A stretch of DNA of 64,000 nt from Devosia sp. (GTDB taxonomy: Bacteria; Pseudomonadota; Alphaproteobacteria; Rhizobiales; Devosiaceae), in the NCBI RefSeq assembly GCF_025809055.1, contig NZ_CP075529.1, positions 2,963,501 to 3,027,500 on the forward strand, read 5' to 3'. The first letter of the stretch is position 1, and every line of letters starts with the position of its first letter. Shown piece by piece: positions 8,786-16,722 of this stretch. Both the position numbers and the translations under genes were made by a program. Below the pieces are notes generated by a model, which ran no database searches, was not told the DNA's origin, and saw only the letters and a list, made by a program, of their open reading frames with translations.

Positions 8786-9532
8786 TCAGGCGGCCCGGGT
8801 GTCGGTGGCGCCGATCCCGAGGCGGGAAAGAAGGTGTTTGCGCAATCGTGCGAATGCCCGGTCGCCGTGATCGCGGGGGACGGAGAGGTCGACTGCGATG
8901 TCCTCGACGAACTGGCCGTCGTCGAGCACGAGGACGCGATCGGCCAGGGTGATGGCCTCGTCGACATCATGCGTGATCAGCAGCACGCCGGGCCGGTGCC
9001 GGGCACAGAGTTCGCGCAGCAGGTCGTGCATCTTGATCCGCGTCAGGGCGTCGAGAGCCCCGAAGGGTTCGTCGGCCAGAAGCAGGGCCGGTTCGCGCAC
9101 CAGGGACCGGGCCAGGGCGACGCGCTGCTGCTCGCCGCCCGAAAGCTCGATCGGCCAGGCATTTTCCCGTCCGGCGAGGCCCACTTCGGCCAGAGCCTGG
9201 CGGCCCGCATCCTGCCCCTGCGGGCCGGACAGGCCGAGCGTCACGTTCTGCAGGACCGTGTGCCAGGGCAGGAGCCGGGCATCCTGAAAGACGACCGAGA
9301 TGCGCTCCGGCTTATGGATGGTGCCCGCGCCGGCGACGTCATAGTCGAGCCCGGCAATGGCCTTGAGGACCGTGGATTTGCCTGAGCCGCTCTTGCCCAG
9401 AAGGGCGACGAACTCGCCCGGCCGGATATCGAGGTTCACTCCGTTGAGGACGGTGCGCTGGCCGAACCGGCGCGTCAGCCCGCGGACACGCGCCGTGTTG
9501 GCTTGTGTCAGTGATCCAGCGTGCGACGCCAT
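8786..9532 (-). CDS. ssuB: Sulfonate-type ABC transporter ATP-binding protein
   Basis: A 248-aa nucleotide-binding subunit of the nitrate/sulfonate/taurine importer family. Walker A is LLGKSGSGKST, the Q-loop is in ISVVFQDARLLPW, the signature is LSGGEQQRVALARSL, Walker B is ALLLADEPFG and the H-loop follows in LITHD. The start at 9532 (MASHAG) overlaps the end of ssuC by 25 bp, indicating translational coupling. The frame is open upstream, but that part lies wholly within ssuC. It energises uptake of an organosulfur compound with ssuA and ssuC. Confidence 0.9.
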   Translation of the reverse strand: MASHAGSLTQANTARVRGLTRRFGQRTVLNGVNLDIRPGEFVALLGKSGSGKSTVLKAIAGLDYDVAGAGTIHKPERISVVFQDARLLPWHTVLQNVTLGLSGPQGQDAGRQALAEVGLAGRENAWPIELSGGEQQRVALARSLVREPALLLADEPFGALDALTRIKMHDLLRELCARHRPGVLLITHDVDEAITLADRVLVLDDGQFVEDIAVDLSVPRDHGDRAFARLRKHLLSRLGIGATDTRAA

Positions 9533-10377
9533 GACAGCAGCCTCCCCTGCAAGAGGCGCACGGCTCCGTCGGAGACCACGCCGAGGATCGCATAGACCAC
9601 GAGGCCCACGAAGATGATTCCGGTCTGTCCATAGGTGCGGGCCAATTCGATCATGTAGCCCAGCCCGCTGGTCGCATTGATCTGCTCGACCACCACCAGC
9701 GAGGTCCAGCACAGGGTGACGGCGAAGCGCAGGCCCAGCAGGAAGCCGGGCAGGGCGCCTGGGAGCACCACCTGCAGGATGAAGTCCTTCTGGCTCATGC
9801 GCAGGGTTTCGGCGAGCTCGACATATTTGCTGTCGATGCTGCGCAGGCCGTTATGCGTGTGGATGTAGATCGGGATGATCACCGACAGGGCGATGGTCGT
9901 GACCTTCATGAACTCCCCGATCCCGAACCAGAGGATGAAGAGCGGGATCAGGGCCAGGGTCGGCACGGCGCGCTTGATCTGCACCGGCCCGTCGATCAGG
10001 GCTTCCCCCAATCTGGAGAGGCCGGCCGCGACTGCCAGGGCCAGGCCGATGGCCGTGCCGATGGAAAAACCCAGTCCCGCCCGCACCGATGAGGTCAGGA
10101 AATGGTCCTGCAACTTGCCCTGCTGAACCAGGCTCACGAAACTTTCACCCACGGTCCAGGGGGCTGGCAGGATGCGTGGATCGATCAGCCCCAGGCCCGA
10201 TCCGGCGATCCAGGCAAGGACCAGCAGAACCGGTCCTAGGGCCAGCGATCCCGGCACTTTCGTGCCCGGGCCGAGCCGCCTGCGGGCCCGGTCGGGCGTG
10301 CGGTTGCCGATCCCGGCCCGCAAGGCTGTGAGCCTGCGGGCCGTTCTTACGTCATGGTCGGAAATATATGCTGTCAT
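9508..10377 (-). CDS. ssuC: Sulfonate-type ABC transporter permease
   Basis: A 289-aa inner-membrane permease with about six helices. The BPD-type coupling loop ELAETLRMSQKDFILQVVLPGALPGFLLGLRFAV is the EAA motif typical of SsuC/TauC. The N-terminal 50 residues are basic (RTARRLTALRAG, RARRRLGPG) before the first helix. It lies 28 bp downstream of ssuA and overlaps ssuB by 25 bp. It forms the membrane channel of the organosulfur importer. Confidence 0.9.
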   Translation of the reverse strand: MTAYISDHDVRTARRLTALRAGIGNRTPDRARRRLGPGTKVPGSLALGPVLLVLAWIAGSGLGLIDPRILPAPWTVGESFVSLVQQGKLQDHFLTSSVRAGLGFSIGTAIGLALAVAAGLSRLGEALIDGPVQIKRAVPTLALIPLFILWFGIGEFMKVTTIALSVIIPIYIHTHNGLRSIDSKYVELAETLRMSQKDFILQVVLPGALPGFLLGLRFAVTLCWTSLVVVEQINATSGLGYMIELARTYGQTGIIFVGLVVYAILGVVSDGAVRLLQGRLLSWRRTLDH

Positions 10378-10405
10378 CGGTCAGGTTCCCTGATGAAAGA
10401 TATGG

Positions 10406-11437
10406 CTAGCTGCCGGCGGCGAGCGCGTCGGCGGCCACGGTTTCGAAGCGGTTGTCGAACAGCAGCTCGACGTCATAGGGCTGGTAGCCGAGCTCTGCGG
10501 CGAGCAGGTCGATGGTGGCCTGGTGGCGGGTCTTGACCTCGTCCCAGCTGCCCGGAACGGCATAGGTGCCGGTGGCCTCGCTCAGATACTCGGCGTCTTC
10601 GCGCGAGAGCCCCTGATCGCGGATGAGGTATTCGTCGATCCAGAGCTGTGGATTTTCGTCGACCCACTGACGGGCCCGGGCCCAAAGCCCGACATATTCG
10701 CGGATGGCAGCCGCCTTTGCCGGATCGTCCAGCACCCATTGCGGGGCATAGAGGTGACCGGGATCGTCGCGCAGGCCGTGGGAGATGACGGTGGCGCCAT
10801 CCTTGCCATACTGGGTCAGGTAACGCGGCGTGCTGGTGCCCCCGAGGGGCGCGATGTCAACCTGGTTGCTCGCGAGCGCGACGGGATAGACGTCTCCCGT
10901 GCTTGGCAATTCCACCAGGGTCACGTCGGCAGTCGTCAGGCCGGCGGCCTTGAGCGCGCGCAGGACCAGGGCGCCCTGGGCCTGCCCGGGGCTGAAGGCG
11001 ATCCGCTTGCCGGCAAAGTCCTTGAGACTGGCCACGCCCCTGGCACCGGGCGCGATGCCGAAGACATAGATGGGGTGCCCGATCGGATCGGTCTTCTCGC
11101 GATAGGCGACGAAACGAACCGGTAGATTGTTCCAGTTTGCGAAGATGCCGGGAATTTCGGCGACCGATCCAAGATCAAGCGCACGGGCCCGGAACGCCTC
11201 CGACGTCTGAGGCCCGCCGCTGATATTGGCCCACTCGACGTCGAAGCTGAGTTCATCGATGAGACCGGACAGTTGCAGCGCGAACTGGGTTTGCGGATCC
11301 CCGATCACCAGCCTGGTGCCGGGCGGTACCTGTTCGGGAATGGGGGCGTCGCCCTGGGCGCGGACCGGGCCAGCCACGGCCAGGGCGGCCAGGCCGCTGG
11401 CGATGAACAGGCGACGGGATAGGATGGGATGAGACAT
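10406..11437 (-). CDS. ssuA: ABC transporter substrate-binding protein, sulfonate type
   Basis: A 343-aa periplasmic binding protein of the SsuA/TauA/NMT1-like fold. The N-terminus MSHPILSRRLFIASGLAAL has a twin-arginine-like SRRLF pattern and ends at a VRAQG cleavage site, so Tat export is possible. LVIGDPQTQFALQLSG and LIDELSFDVEWANISGGPQTSEAFRA occupy the places of the usual ligand-binding loops. The ATG at 11437 is chosen; an in-frame GTG at 11449 is an alternative. It is the first gene of the minus-strand organosulfur operon and is preceded within 50 bp by repeat motifs also related to those before sbp and cysT. Confidence 0.88.
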   Translation of the reverse strand: MSHPILSRRLFIASGLAALAVAGPVRAQGDAPIPEQVPPGTRLVIGDPQTQFALQLSGLIDELSFDVEWANISGGPQTSEAFRARALDLGSVAEIPGIFANWNNLPVRFVAYREKTDPIGHPIYVFGIAPGARGVASLKDFAGKRIAFSPGQAQGALVLRALKAAGLTTADVTLVELPSTGDVYPVALASNQVDIAPLGGTSTPRYLTQYGKDGATVISHGLRDDPGHLYAPQWVLDDPAKAAAIREYVGLWARARQWVDENPQLWIDEYLIRDQGLSREDAEYLSEATGTYAVPGSWDEVKTRHQATIDLLAAELGYQPYDVELLFDNRFETVAADALAAGS

Positions 11438-11472
11438 GAACTGTTCCACTGGTGGGGTGCCGATGAAACAAC

Positions 11473-11507
11473 GTTAGTTCAGTTAGTCTATGGATTCGAT
11501 AGACTAA
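11473..11507. promoter_or_regulatory. Candidate sulfur-regulon operator upstream of ssuA
   Basis: GTTAGT occurs twice as a direct repeat (11473-11478 and 11482-11487). The second copy merges into a perfect inverted repeat, TTAGTCTAT, 7-nt spacer, ATAGACTAA (11483-11507). It lies 36-70 bp before the ssuA start. The hexamer GTTAGT/ACTAAC and a GATAG element recur before cysT, and related bases occur before sbp, which suggests a common regulator, possibly the Rrf2 protein encoded between them. Confidence 0.55.
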
Positions 11508-11853
11508 AAGAAACTATTCGTCCCTTGGGCCGGGGTGGAGACGAAACAATGTGCCCGCACGGGCCGCGACCTTGGCATGGTGGCGTGGTTCTGGGCTGAG
11601 CGCAGATTGGCTCCGGCCGCTGCCCCCTGCGATGCTGTTTCACCGTGCAAATCGGCCGGATATCAAGATCGCGTATGCGCGCGCGCGCGGCCAGCAGCCC
11701 GCCGTTGGCGGATCGGCGCAGTTATTCTGACGGCAATTGTTTTTGGGCGGAGTGCGGAAATCTGAACTGCCGTTGCGCGCGTGGCACAGACTGCCACGCT
11801 TCAGGGCAAAATTTTCTCTTTCTCGGGCTGGGCGGGCAAGTGCGAACCTTTTC

Positions 11854-11880
11854 AAACACGACTGAATTGATAGGGTTTAT
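11854..11880 (+). promoter_or_regulatory. Candidate sulfur-regulon operator upstream of sbp
   Basis: AAACACGACTGAATTGATAG followed by GGTTTAT lies 25-51 bp before the sbp start codon. The first ten bases are identical to those before cysT (15791-15800). The GATAG at offset 15-19 and a following GTT also match without gaps. Shared sequence upstream of two different sulfate-uptake genes is unlikely by chance and suggests a binding site or common promoter element. Confidence 0.6.
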
Positions 11881-11904
11881 GCATTAAACCAAGGGGAGGT
11901 TCTG

Positions 11905-12933
11905 ATGAACCGCACAGCCAAACTCTTTGCCTACACCGCCCTGGCCGCCTCGCTGGCCATGGGCTTCTCGGTCACTGCGCACGCGCAGGACAAAACGCTG
12001 ATCAACGTTTCCTATGACCCCACGCGTGAACTCTATCGGGAGTTCAACGAGGCTTTCGTGAGCCACTGGCAGGAAACCAAGGGCGAGACTGTCGCCATCC
12101 AGGTGACCCATGGTGGCTCCGGCTCACAGGCCCGCACCGTCATCGATGGCCTCGAGGCCGATGTGGTGACCCTGGCCCTCGAAAGCGACATCAACGCCAT
12201 TGCCGACGCCGTACCGGGTCTGATCCGGGAAGACTGGCGCGGCACGCTCGACAACAACAACGCGCCCTACACCTCGACCATCGTGTTCCTTGTGCGCAAG
12301 GGCAATCCCAAGAACATCAAGGACTGGGGCGACCTGGTTCAGGATGGCGTCGAGGTGATTACACCCAATCCGAAAACGTCCGGCGGCGCACGCTGGAACT
12401 TCCTTGCCGCCTGGGGCTGGGCTCTCGCCCAGGACGGCGGCAGCGAGGAAACGGCCACCCAGTTCGTGACCGATCTCTACAAGCACGTGCCCGTGCTCGA
12501 CAGCGGTGCCCGCGGCTCGACCACCACCTTCGTCCAGCGCGGGATCGGCGACGTGCTGCTGGCCTGGGAGAACGAGGCCTATCTCGCCCTTGAGGAGCTG
12601 GGGCCCGATGCCTTTGACATCGTGACGCCAACCCTGTCCATCCTGGCAGAGCCGCCGGTGGCCATCGTCGATGGCAATGTCGACAAGAAGGGTTCTCGCG
12701 AACTGGCCGAAGCCTATCTCGGCTACCTCTATTCCGATGTCGGCCAGGCCATTGCAGCCAAGCACTATTATCGTCCGTTCAATGCCGCGGCTGCGGCGCC
12801 GGAGGACATTGCCCGCTTCGGCGAACTCAATCTTGTGACCATCGACGATTTTGGCGGGTGGCGCGAAGCGCAGCCGCGCTTCTTCGGTGACGGCGGCGTC
12901 TTCGACCAGATCTATTCCGGTCCGACCCAGTAA
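11905..12933 (+). CDS. sbp: Sulfate/thiosulfate ABC transporter substrate-binding protein
   Basis: A 342-aa periplasmic sulfate-binding protein. The signal peptide is about residues 1-27 (ends AHAQ). Family motifs are INVSYDPTRELYREFN, HGGSGSQARTVIDGLEADVVTLAL, VRKGNPKNIKDWGDL and NPKTSGGARWNFLAAWGWA. AAGGGGAGG lies 6 bp before the ATG. It delivers sulfate or thiosulfate to the CysTWA complex, whose genes lie 3 kb downstream after four intervening genes. Whether to name it sbp or cysP cannot be decided from sequence alone. Confidence 0.93.
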   Translation: MNRTAKLFAYTALAASLAMGFSVTAHAQDKTLINVSYDPTRELYREFNEAFVSHWQETKGETVAIQVTHGGSGSQARTVIDGLEADVVTLALESDINAIADAVPGLIREDWRGTLDNNNAPYTSTIVFLVRKGNPKNIKDWGDLVQDGVEVITPNPKTSGGARWNFLAAWGWALAQDGGSEETATQFVTDLYKHVPVLDSGARGSTTTFVQRGIGDVLLAWENEAYLALEELGPDAFDIVTPTLSILAEPPVAIVDGNVDKKGSRELAEAYLGYLYSDVGQAIAAKHYYRPFNAAAAAPEDIARFGELNLVTIDDFGGWREAQPRFFGDGGVFDQIYSGPTQ

Positions 12934-12942
12934 TTGAGCCTC

Positions 12943-12966
12943 GCGGCCGGCCCTCGGGCTGGCCGC
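12943..12966 (+). repeat. GC-rich hairpin after sbp
   Basis: A 10-bp stem (GCGGCCGGCC / GGCTGGCCGC, one G-U-type mismatch) with loop CTCG starts 10 bp after the sbp stop. No T-run follows, so it is not a classic terminator. It may protect the sbp mRNA 3' end or reduce readthrough, as also seen after other binding-protein genes in this window. Confidence 0.6.
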
Positions 12967-13006
12967 ATCCGTTCCGGCCCCGCAAATCCGGCTTTCGGAG
13001 GATGGC

Positions 13007-13243
13007 ATGGTGCATTTCTTCGGTGTTTTCGGCCCCGAACGGGGCCCGTCGCGATCGGCGCAGGATGCGCCCCGCAAAACCAGTTTCTTCGGCGGCCTGC
13101 CGGATGCTGCCTTGTGGGCGGTGCCCCTCAGCCGGGCCGAACAGGACGCCTGTTACCTCAATGGCAAGGCGCCAGAGCCGGACGCACGCGATCGATATGA
13201 CGATTGTAAGCCGGGAGGCGAGCGATGGCGCGCCCGGTTCTGA
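13007..13243 (+). CDS. Small hypothetical protein in sulfate cluster
   Basis: A 78-aa open frame (begins MVHFFGVFGPERGPS) with a strong GGAGG 5 bp before the ATG. Its 3' end overlaps the next gene's start by 19 bp, suggesting coupling. The product is hydrophilic, with FFGG, two cysteines and a basic C-terminus. It has no signal peptide, no membrane segment and no motif I recognise. The conserved position between sbp and the hydrolase and the good ribosome-binding site make it more likely real than not. Confidence 0.5.
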   Translation: MVHFFGVFGPERGPSRSAQDAPRKTSFFGGLPDAALWAVPLSRAEQDACYLNGKAPEPDARDRYDDCKPGGERWRARF

Positions 13244-13818
13244 TCGTGCCCGGCCTGAACGGTTCAGGGGACGGGCATTGGCAGCAATTCTGGCTGGCGG
13301 ACGACGACCAGGCGAAGCTTGTGGATCAGGCCGACTGGGCCAATCCGCAGGCCGGGCGCTGGCTGCACCGGCTGGAGCGGGCGGTCATCGCCAATCCGGG
13401 GGCGCTGGTTGTTGCGCATAGCCTCGGCTCCATCCTGGCGGCGCGGCTCGCAACCAGCTCGGTGGCGCCCCTGGTCGGCGGTGCCCTGCTGGTGGCGCCA
13501 GCCGATATCGAGCGGACATCGGTCCTTCATGCAAGAACCTACGAGTTCGGCACCATCCCCATCGAGCCGCTGCCATTCCCGGCCCTGGTGGTGGCCAGCC
13601 GCGACGACATCTACATGTCGCTCGACAAGGCACGCGGGCTGGCCGCGCAGTGGCGCTGCCCGCTGGTCGATATCGGTCTTGCCGGACACATCAATGTCGC
13701 AAGCGGCTTTGGACGCTGGACGGCCGGCCACGACCTGGCGGCCCTGGTTCAGGAACGGGCCGACCGTCGCCGCAGACCTGCCGAGCCCCGCCCGCAGGCC
13801 GATCAGGGTCTTGTCTAG
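13225..13818 (+). CDS. RBBP9/YdeN-family alpha/beta hydrolase
   Basis: A 197-aa serine hydrolase. RPVLIVPGLNGSGDGHWQQFW is the YdeN/RBBP9 start. The nucleophile elbow is AHSLGS, the acid is in VVASRDDIYMS and the histidine is in LAGHINVASGFGRW. The family has esterase or peptidase-like activities with unknown physiological substrates. It lies in the sulfate operon between the small ORF and the Rrf2 regulator, so a role in sulfur-compound hydrolysis is possible but unproven. The GTPase-like or lipase alternatives are not supported. Confidence 0.85.
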   Translation: MARPVLIVPGLNGSGDGHWQQFWLADDDQAKLVDQADWANPQAGRWLHRLERAVIANPGALVVAHSLGSILAARLATSSVAPLVGGALLVAPADIERTSVLHARTYEFGTIPIEPLPFPALVVASRDDIYMSLDKARGLAAQWRCPLVDIGLAGHINVASGFGRWTAGHDLAALVQERADRRRRPAEPRPQADQGLV

Positions 13819-13892
13819 AATGTCTATGGAATTTATATGCGCTGTGTCGGAAATGTCCGGGGCCACGCGCCCCGGAGCAGGGAAAAGCGCCA

Positions 13893-14321
13893 GTGCTCAC
13901 CAAGAAAGGCAAATACGGTCTCAAGGCCCTGGCAGCGCTGTCGCGCCTGCCAGAGGGTCAATTGACCGGTGTTGCCGAACTGGCGGGCGAGAACGCCATC
14001 CCCAAGAAGTTTCTCGACGCCATCCTGGCGGAGTTGCGCAATGCCGGCTTCGTGCGGAGCAAGAAGGGCAAGCAGGGTGGCTATGGCCTCGCCCGCTCGC
14101 CCGAGGACATCATGATCGGGCACGTGGTCCGCGTCCTCGATGGTCCTCTGGCGCCCATTCCCTGTGCCAGCCGCACCCGCTTCGTGCCCTGCGAGGATTG
14201 CGACCTCGAAACCTGCCAGGTCAGGCACTTGATGTTCGCGGTGCGCAACGCCATCGCCGACGTGCTGGACAAGACCAGCCTCGTGCAGATGGCGGCCATG
14301 GGTGGCGCGGAGAAACTGTAA
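13893..14321 (+). CDS. Rrf2-family transcriptional regulator with Cys cluster
   Basis: A 142-aa winged-helix regulator of the Rrf2 family (IscR, CymR, NsrR, RirA). The N-terminal TKKGKYGLKALAALSRL, the recognition-helix region IPKKFLDAILAELRNAGFV and the wing KKGKQGGYGLAR are typical. Cysteines at about 91, 100, 103 and 108 (IPC, PCEDC, ETC) could hold an Fe-S cluster; IscR uses three cysteines in the same region. GTG at 13893 follows GGAGCAGGGA. Its place inside the sulfate cluster, with related motifs before all three sulfur units, makes it the likely regulator of cysteine/sulfate uptake genes. Confidence 0.88.
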   Translation: MLTKKGKYGLKALAALSRLPEGQLTGVAELAGENAIPKKFLDAILAELRNAGFVRSKKGKQGGYGLARSPEDIMIGHVVRVLDGPLAPIPCASRTRFVPCEDCDLETCQVRHLMFAVRNAIADVLDKTSLVQMAAMGGAEKL

Positions 14322-14358
14322 CGTTCGCTCAGCGCCTGATCCGGGCGGGAGGCGCTTC

Positions 14359-15699
14359 GTGAGCGCCGGCAAGACAGGCATAATCATTGGTGGCGGTGCC
14401 AGCGGCGTGCTGCTGGCCGCACATCTCCTGCGCAATCCCGACCCCGATCTGCGGGTCGTGCTGATCGAGCGGCAGGGACGATTTGGTCCGGGCCTCGCCT
14501 ATTCGGCCCTGGGACGTGATCATCGCGTCAACGTTCCGGCCCGTGGCATGAGCGCCTTTGCCGACGAACCAGAGCATTTCTGGCACTGGCTGCAAAGGCG
14601 CGATCCCGCGACTTACGCCAATTCATGGACCTTTGTGCCGCGGCGGCTCTATGGCGCCTATCTGGAGGACGTTCTGCGTCAGGCCGGCGCGCGACAGCCG
14701 GGGCGGTTGCGGGTTCTGTCGGAAGAAGCAGAAGCCGTGCGTCAGACCGCGGCCGGTGTCGAGGTGGCGCTGGCCAATGGCACAAGCCTGGCCGGACACT
14801 GGGCCGCTCTGGCCGTGGGCCACGAAACCCAGCCGGCCCGGGGCAAGGGCATCGCGGTCCGCGCCGGTTCGGACCGGGATACGCCGCTCGATGCGGACGA
14901 CCCGGTCATGATCCTGGGGTCCGGGCTGAGCATGGTCGACGCCTGGGTTTCCCTGTCCATGGCGCAGCATCGCGGTCCGATCATCGTCGTGTCGCGCAAT
15001 GGCCAATTGCCCCAGGCCCACGAGGACGTGCCGCCCCTGGCGATCGACAGCGCCGATGTTCCGCTCGGGACAAGCCTCACCTACCTGATGGGGTGGCTAC
15101 GCGAACTGGTGCGCGAAACTCGAGCCAGCGGTGGCGACTGGCGCAGCGTGATTGATGGCCTGCGGCCCTACAATCAGCGCCTGTGGCAAAGTTGGCCGGC
15201 GCGTGAAAAACGCCAGTTCCTGCGCCATGTCCGCCCTTGGTGGAACATCCACCGCCATCGCCTGCCGCCGGACCTGCATGCGGGCCTGCAACGCGCGGTC
15301 AATGCGGGGCAGGTGACGCTGATCGCGGCCGAATTCGTCGGAATCGAGCGATCCGGCGGTGGCGTCCGCGCCACCATCCGCCCACGCGGCACGGATCGGC
15401 GCGACCGCATCGATGTGGCCCGGGTCTATGATTGCGGCGGTGTCAGCGTCGATGTCCGCGCCAGCGGCAATCCGGTCGTGCGGCATCTGATCCAGACGGG
15501 CGCGGCGCGCCCGGATGACATGCATATCGGGCTGGACGTCGACGAAAACTGTGCGCTCATTGGTGCGGGCGGGGCTGTCTCCTCCCGGATCCGGGTGGTC
15601 GGCCCGCTCACCCGCGGCCGCTATTTCGAGATCGAAGCGGTGCCCGACATCCGGGTGCAATGCGCCCGGATCGCTGACTCCCTACAGGCCATGCGTTGA
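14359..15699 (+). CDS. FAD/NAD(P)-binding oxidoreductase (PF13454-like)
   Basis: A 446-aa flavoprotein. The N-terminal dinucleotide-binding motif is IIIGGGASGVLLAAHLL, followed by VVLIERQGRFGPGLAYS and the RVNVPARGMSAF segment typical of the FAD-NAD(P)-binding family also found in siderophore and hydroxylation loci. A second nucleotide-binding stretch, MILGSGLSMVDAWVSL, lies near residue 195. GTG at 14359 is preceded by GGGCGGGAGG. It falls between the regulator and cysTWA and probably acts in sulfur metabolism, for example reductive release of sulfur; the reaction is not known. Confidence 0.8.
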   Translation: MSAGKTGIIIGGGASGVLLAAHLLRNPDPDLRVVLIERQGRFGPGLAYSALGRDHRVNVPARGMSAFADEPEHFWHWLQRRDPATYANSWTFVPRRLYGAYLEDVLRQAGARQPGRLRVLSEEAEAVRQTAAGVEVALANGTSLAGHWAALAVGHETQPARGKGIAVRAGSDRDTPLDADDPVMILGSGLSMVDAWVSLSMAQHRGPIIVVSRNGQLPQAHEDVPPLAIDSADVPLGTSLTYLMGWLRELVRETRASGGDWRSVIDGLRPYNQRLWQSWPAREKRQFLRHVRPWWNIHRHRLPPDLHAGLQRAVNAGQVTLIAAEFVGIERSGGGVRATIRPRGTDRRDRIDVARVYDCGGVSVDVRASGNPVVRHLIQTGAARPDDMHIGLDVDENCALIGAGGAVSSRIRVVGPLTRGRYFEIEAVPDIRVQCARIADSLQAMR

Positions 15700-15790
15700 T
15701 GCGCTCCGAGCAATAGCGTGCGCACCAGGCGCCCTCAAAGAGAATGACTTTCTAGAAATGGCGCGGCGACCGCCGGCCGCACGCCTTGAG

Positions 15791-15819
15791 AAACACGACT
15801 AACAAGATAGAGTTAGTAT
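15791..15819 (+). promoter_or_regulatory. Candidate sulfur-regulon operator upstream of cysT
   Basis: The segment begins AAACACGACT, identical to the site before sbp, and contains an inverted repeat ACTAAC, 8-nt spacer AAGATAGA, GTTAGT (15798-15817). It lies 58-86 bp before the cysT start. The GTTAGT hexamer also occurs twice before ssuA. This supports a common factor for the three sulfur units. Confidence 0.6.
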
Positions 15820-15876
15820 GATATTGCAGGTGCTTGCGTCGAACCCAGCACCCCAACCAGAGGAGGTGCGACAGAC

Positions 15877-16722
15877 ATGGCACGCCAAGGCCGCTTTCGC
15901 CGGCCCAGCGTCCTGCCCGGTTTCGGGATGACGCTCGGCTTCACGATCACCTACTTTTCGCTGATCATCCTGATCCCGATGGTGGCGCTTGTGATCCGCT
16001 CGACCGGGCTGGGCTGGGACGGATTCTGGGCCGCCGCGCTCGATCCGCGCGTCCTGGCTTCCCTGCGCACCAGTTTCGTGACCGCTTTGATCGCCGCGCT
16101 GATCAATGTGGTGTTCGGCACCCTGATCGCCTGGGTGCTGGTGCGCTATCGCTTTCCGGGACGCCGGATTTTCGACGCCATGGTCGATCTGCCCTTTGCC
16201 CTGCCGACCGCAGTTGCCGGTGTGGCGCTGACGGCCATCTACGCCCCCAACGGCCTGGTCGGGCAGGTCTTCGCACCCCTTGGGTGGCGAATTGCCTATA
16301 CGCCCGTGGGCATTACCATCGCCATGATCTTCATCGGACTGCCCTTCGTGGTCCGCACCATCCAACCAATTCTCGAGGAAACCAGCAAAGAGGTGGAAGA
16401 AGCGTCGGCGACGCTTGGCGCCAACCGGTTCCAGACAATCTCGCGCGTGCTTCTGCCCAGCCTGACCCCAGCAATCCTCACCGGATTTACCCTCGCCTTC
16501 GCCCGGGCGGTGGGTGAATACGGCTCGGTGATCTTCATTGCCGGAAACATCCCCTTCGTGTCCGAGATCGCGCCCCTGTTGATCGTCATCCGTCTGGAGG
16601 AGTTCAACTATTCAGGGGCTGCGGTGATCGCCACGGTCATGCTCGGCATCTCCTTCCTGATGCTCTTCGTCATCAATCTGATCCAGGCCTGGAGCCGGAA
16701 GAGGTATGGCTATGGCAACTGA
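15877..16722 (+). CDS. cysT: Sulfate ABC transporter permease CysT
   Basis: A 281-aa permease with about six helices. LPGFGMTLGFTITYFSLIILIPMVALV is the first helix region, DLPFALPTAVAGVALTAIYAPNG is the CysT signature, and EASATLGANRFQTISRVLLPSLTPAILTG is the EAA coupling loop. AGGAGGTG precedes the ATG. It pairs with CysW to move sulfate or thiosulfate across the inner membrane. It overlaps cysW by 17 bp. Confidence 0.95.
   Translation: MARQGRFRRPSVLPGFGMTLGFTITYFSLIILIPMVALVIRSTGLGWDGFWAAALDPRVLASLRTSFVTALIAALINVVFGTLIAWVLVRYRFPGRRIFDAMVDLPFALPTAVAGVALTAIYAPNGLVGQVFAPLGWRIAYTPVGITIAMIFIGLPFVVRTIQPILEETSKEVEEASATLGANRFQTISRVLLPSLTPAILTGFTLAFARAVGEYGSVIFIAGNIPFVSEIAPLLIVIRLEEFNYSGAAVIATVMLGISFLMLFVINLIQAWSRKRYGYGN

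Larger units (their letters stand above)
11438..11904. other. Divergent sulfur intergenic region
   Basis: This 467-bp non-coding stretch separates the divergent ssuA and sbp transcription units. It holds two candidate operators, one near each end (described separately), and an alternating (GC)n run at about 11676-11689. I see no convincing gene inside: the short open frames here lack Shine-Dalgarno sequences and recognisable products. Confidence 0.6.

Noticed and set aside
11676..11689. Alternating GC run as Z-DNA or regulatory element
   Set aside because: Short simple-sequence runs are expected in a high-GC genome, and nothing near it suggests function.
12943..12966. Rho-independent terminator after sbp
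   Set aside because: The stem is strong but no T-run follows and a well-spaced gene starts 40 bp later, so it is listed as a hairpin only.
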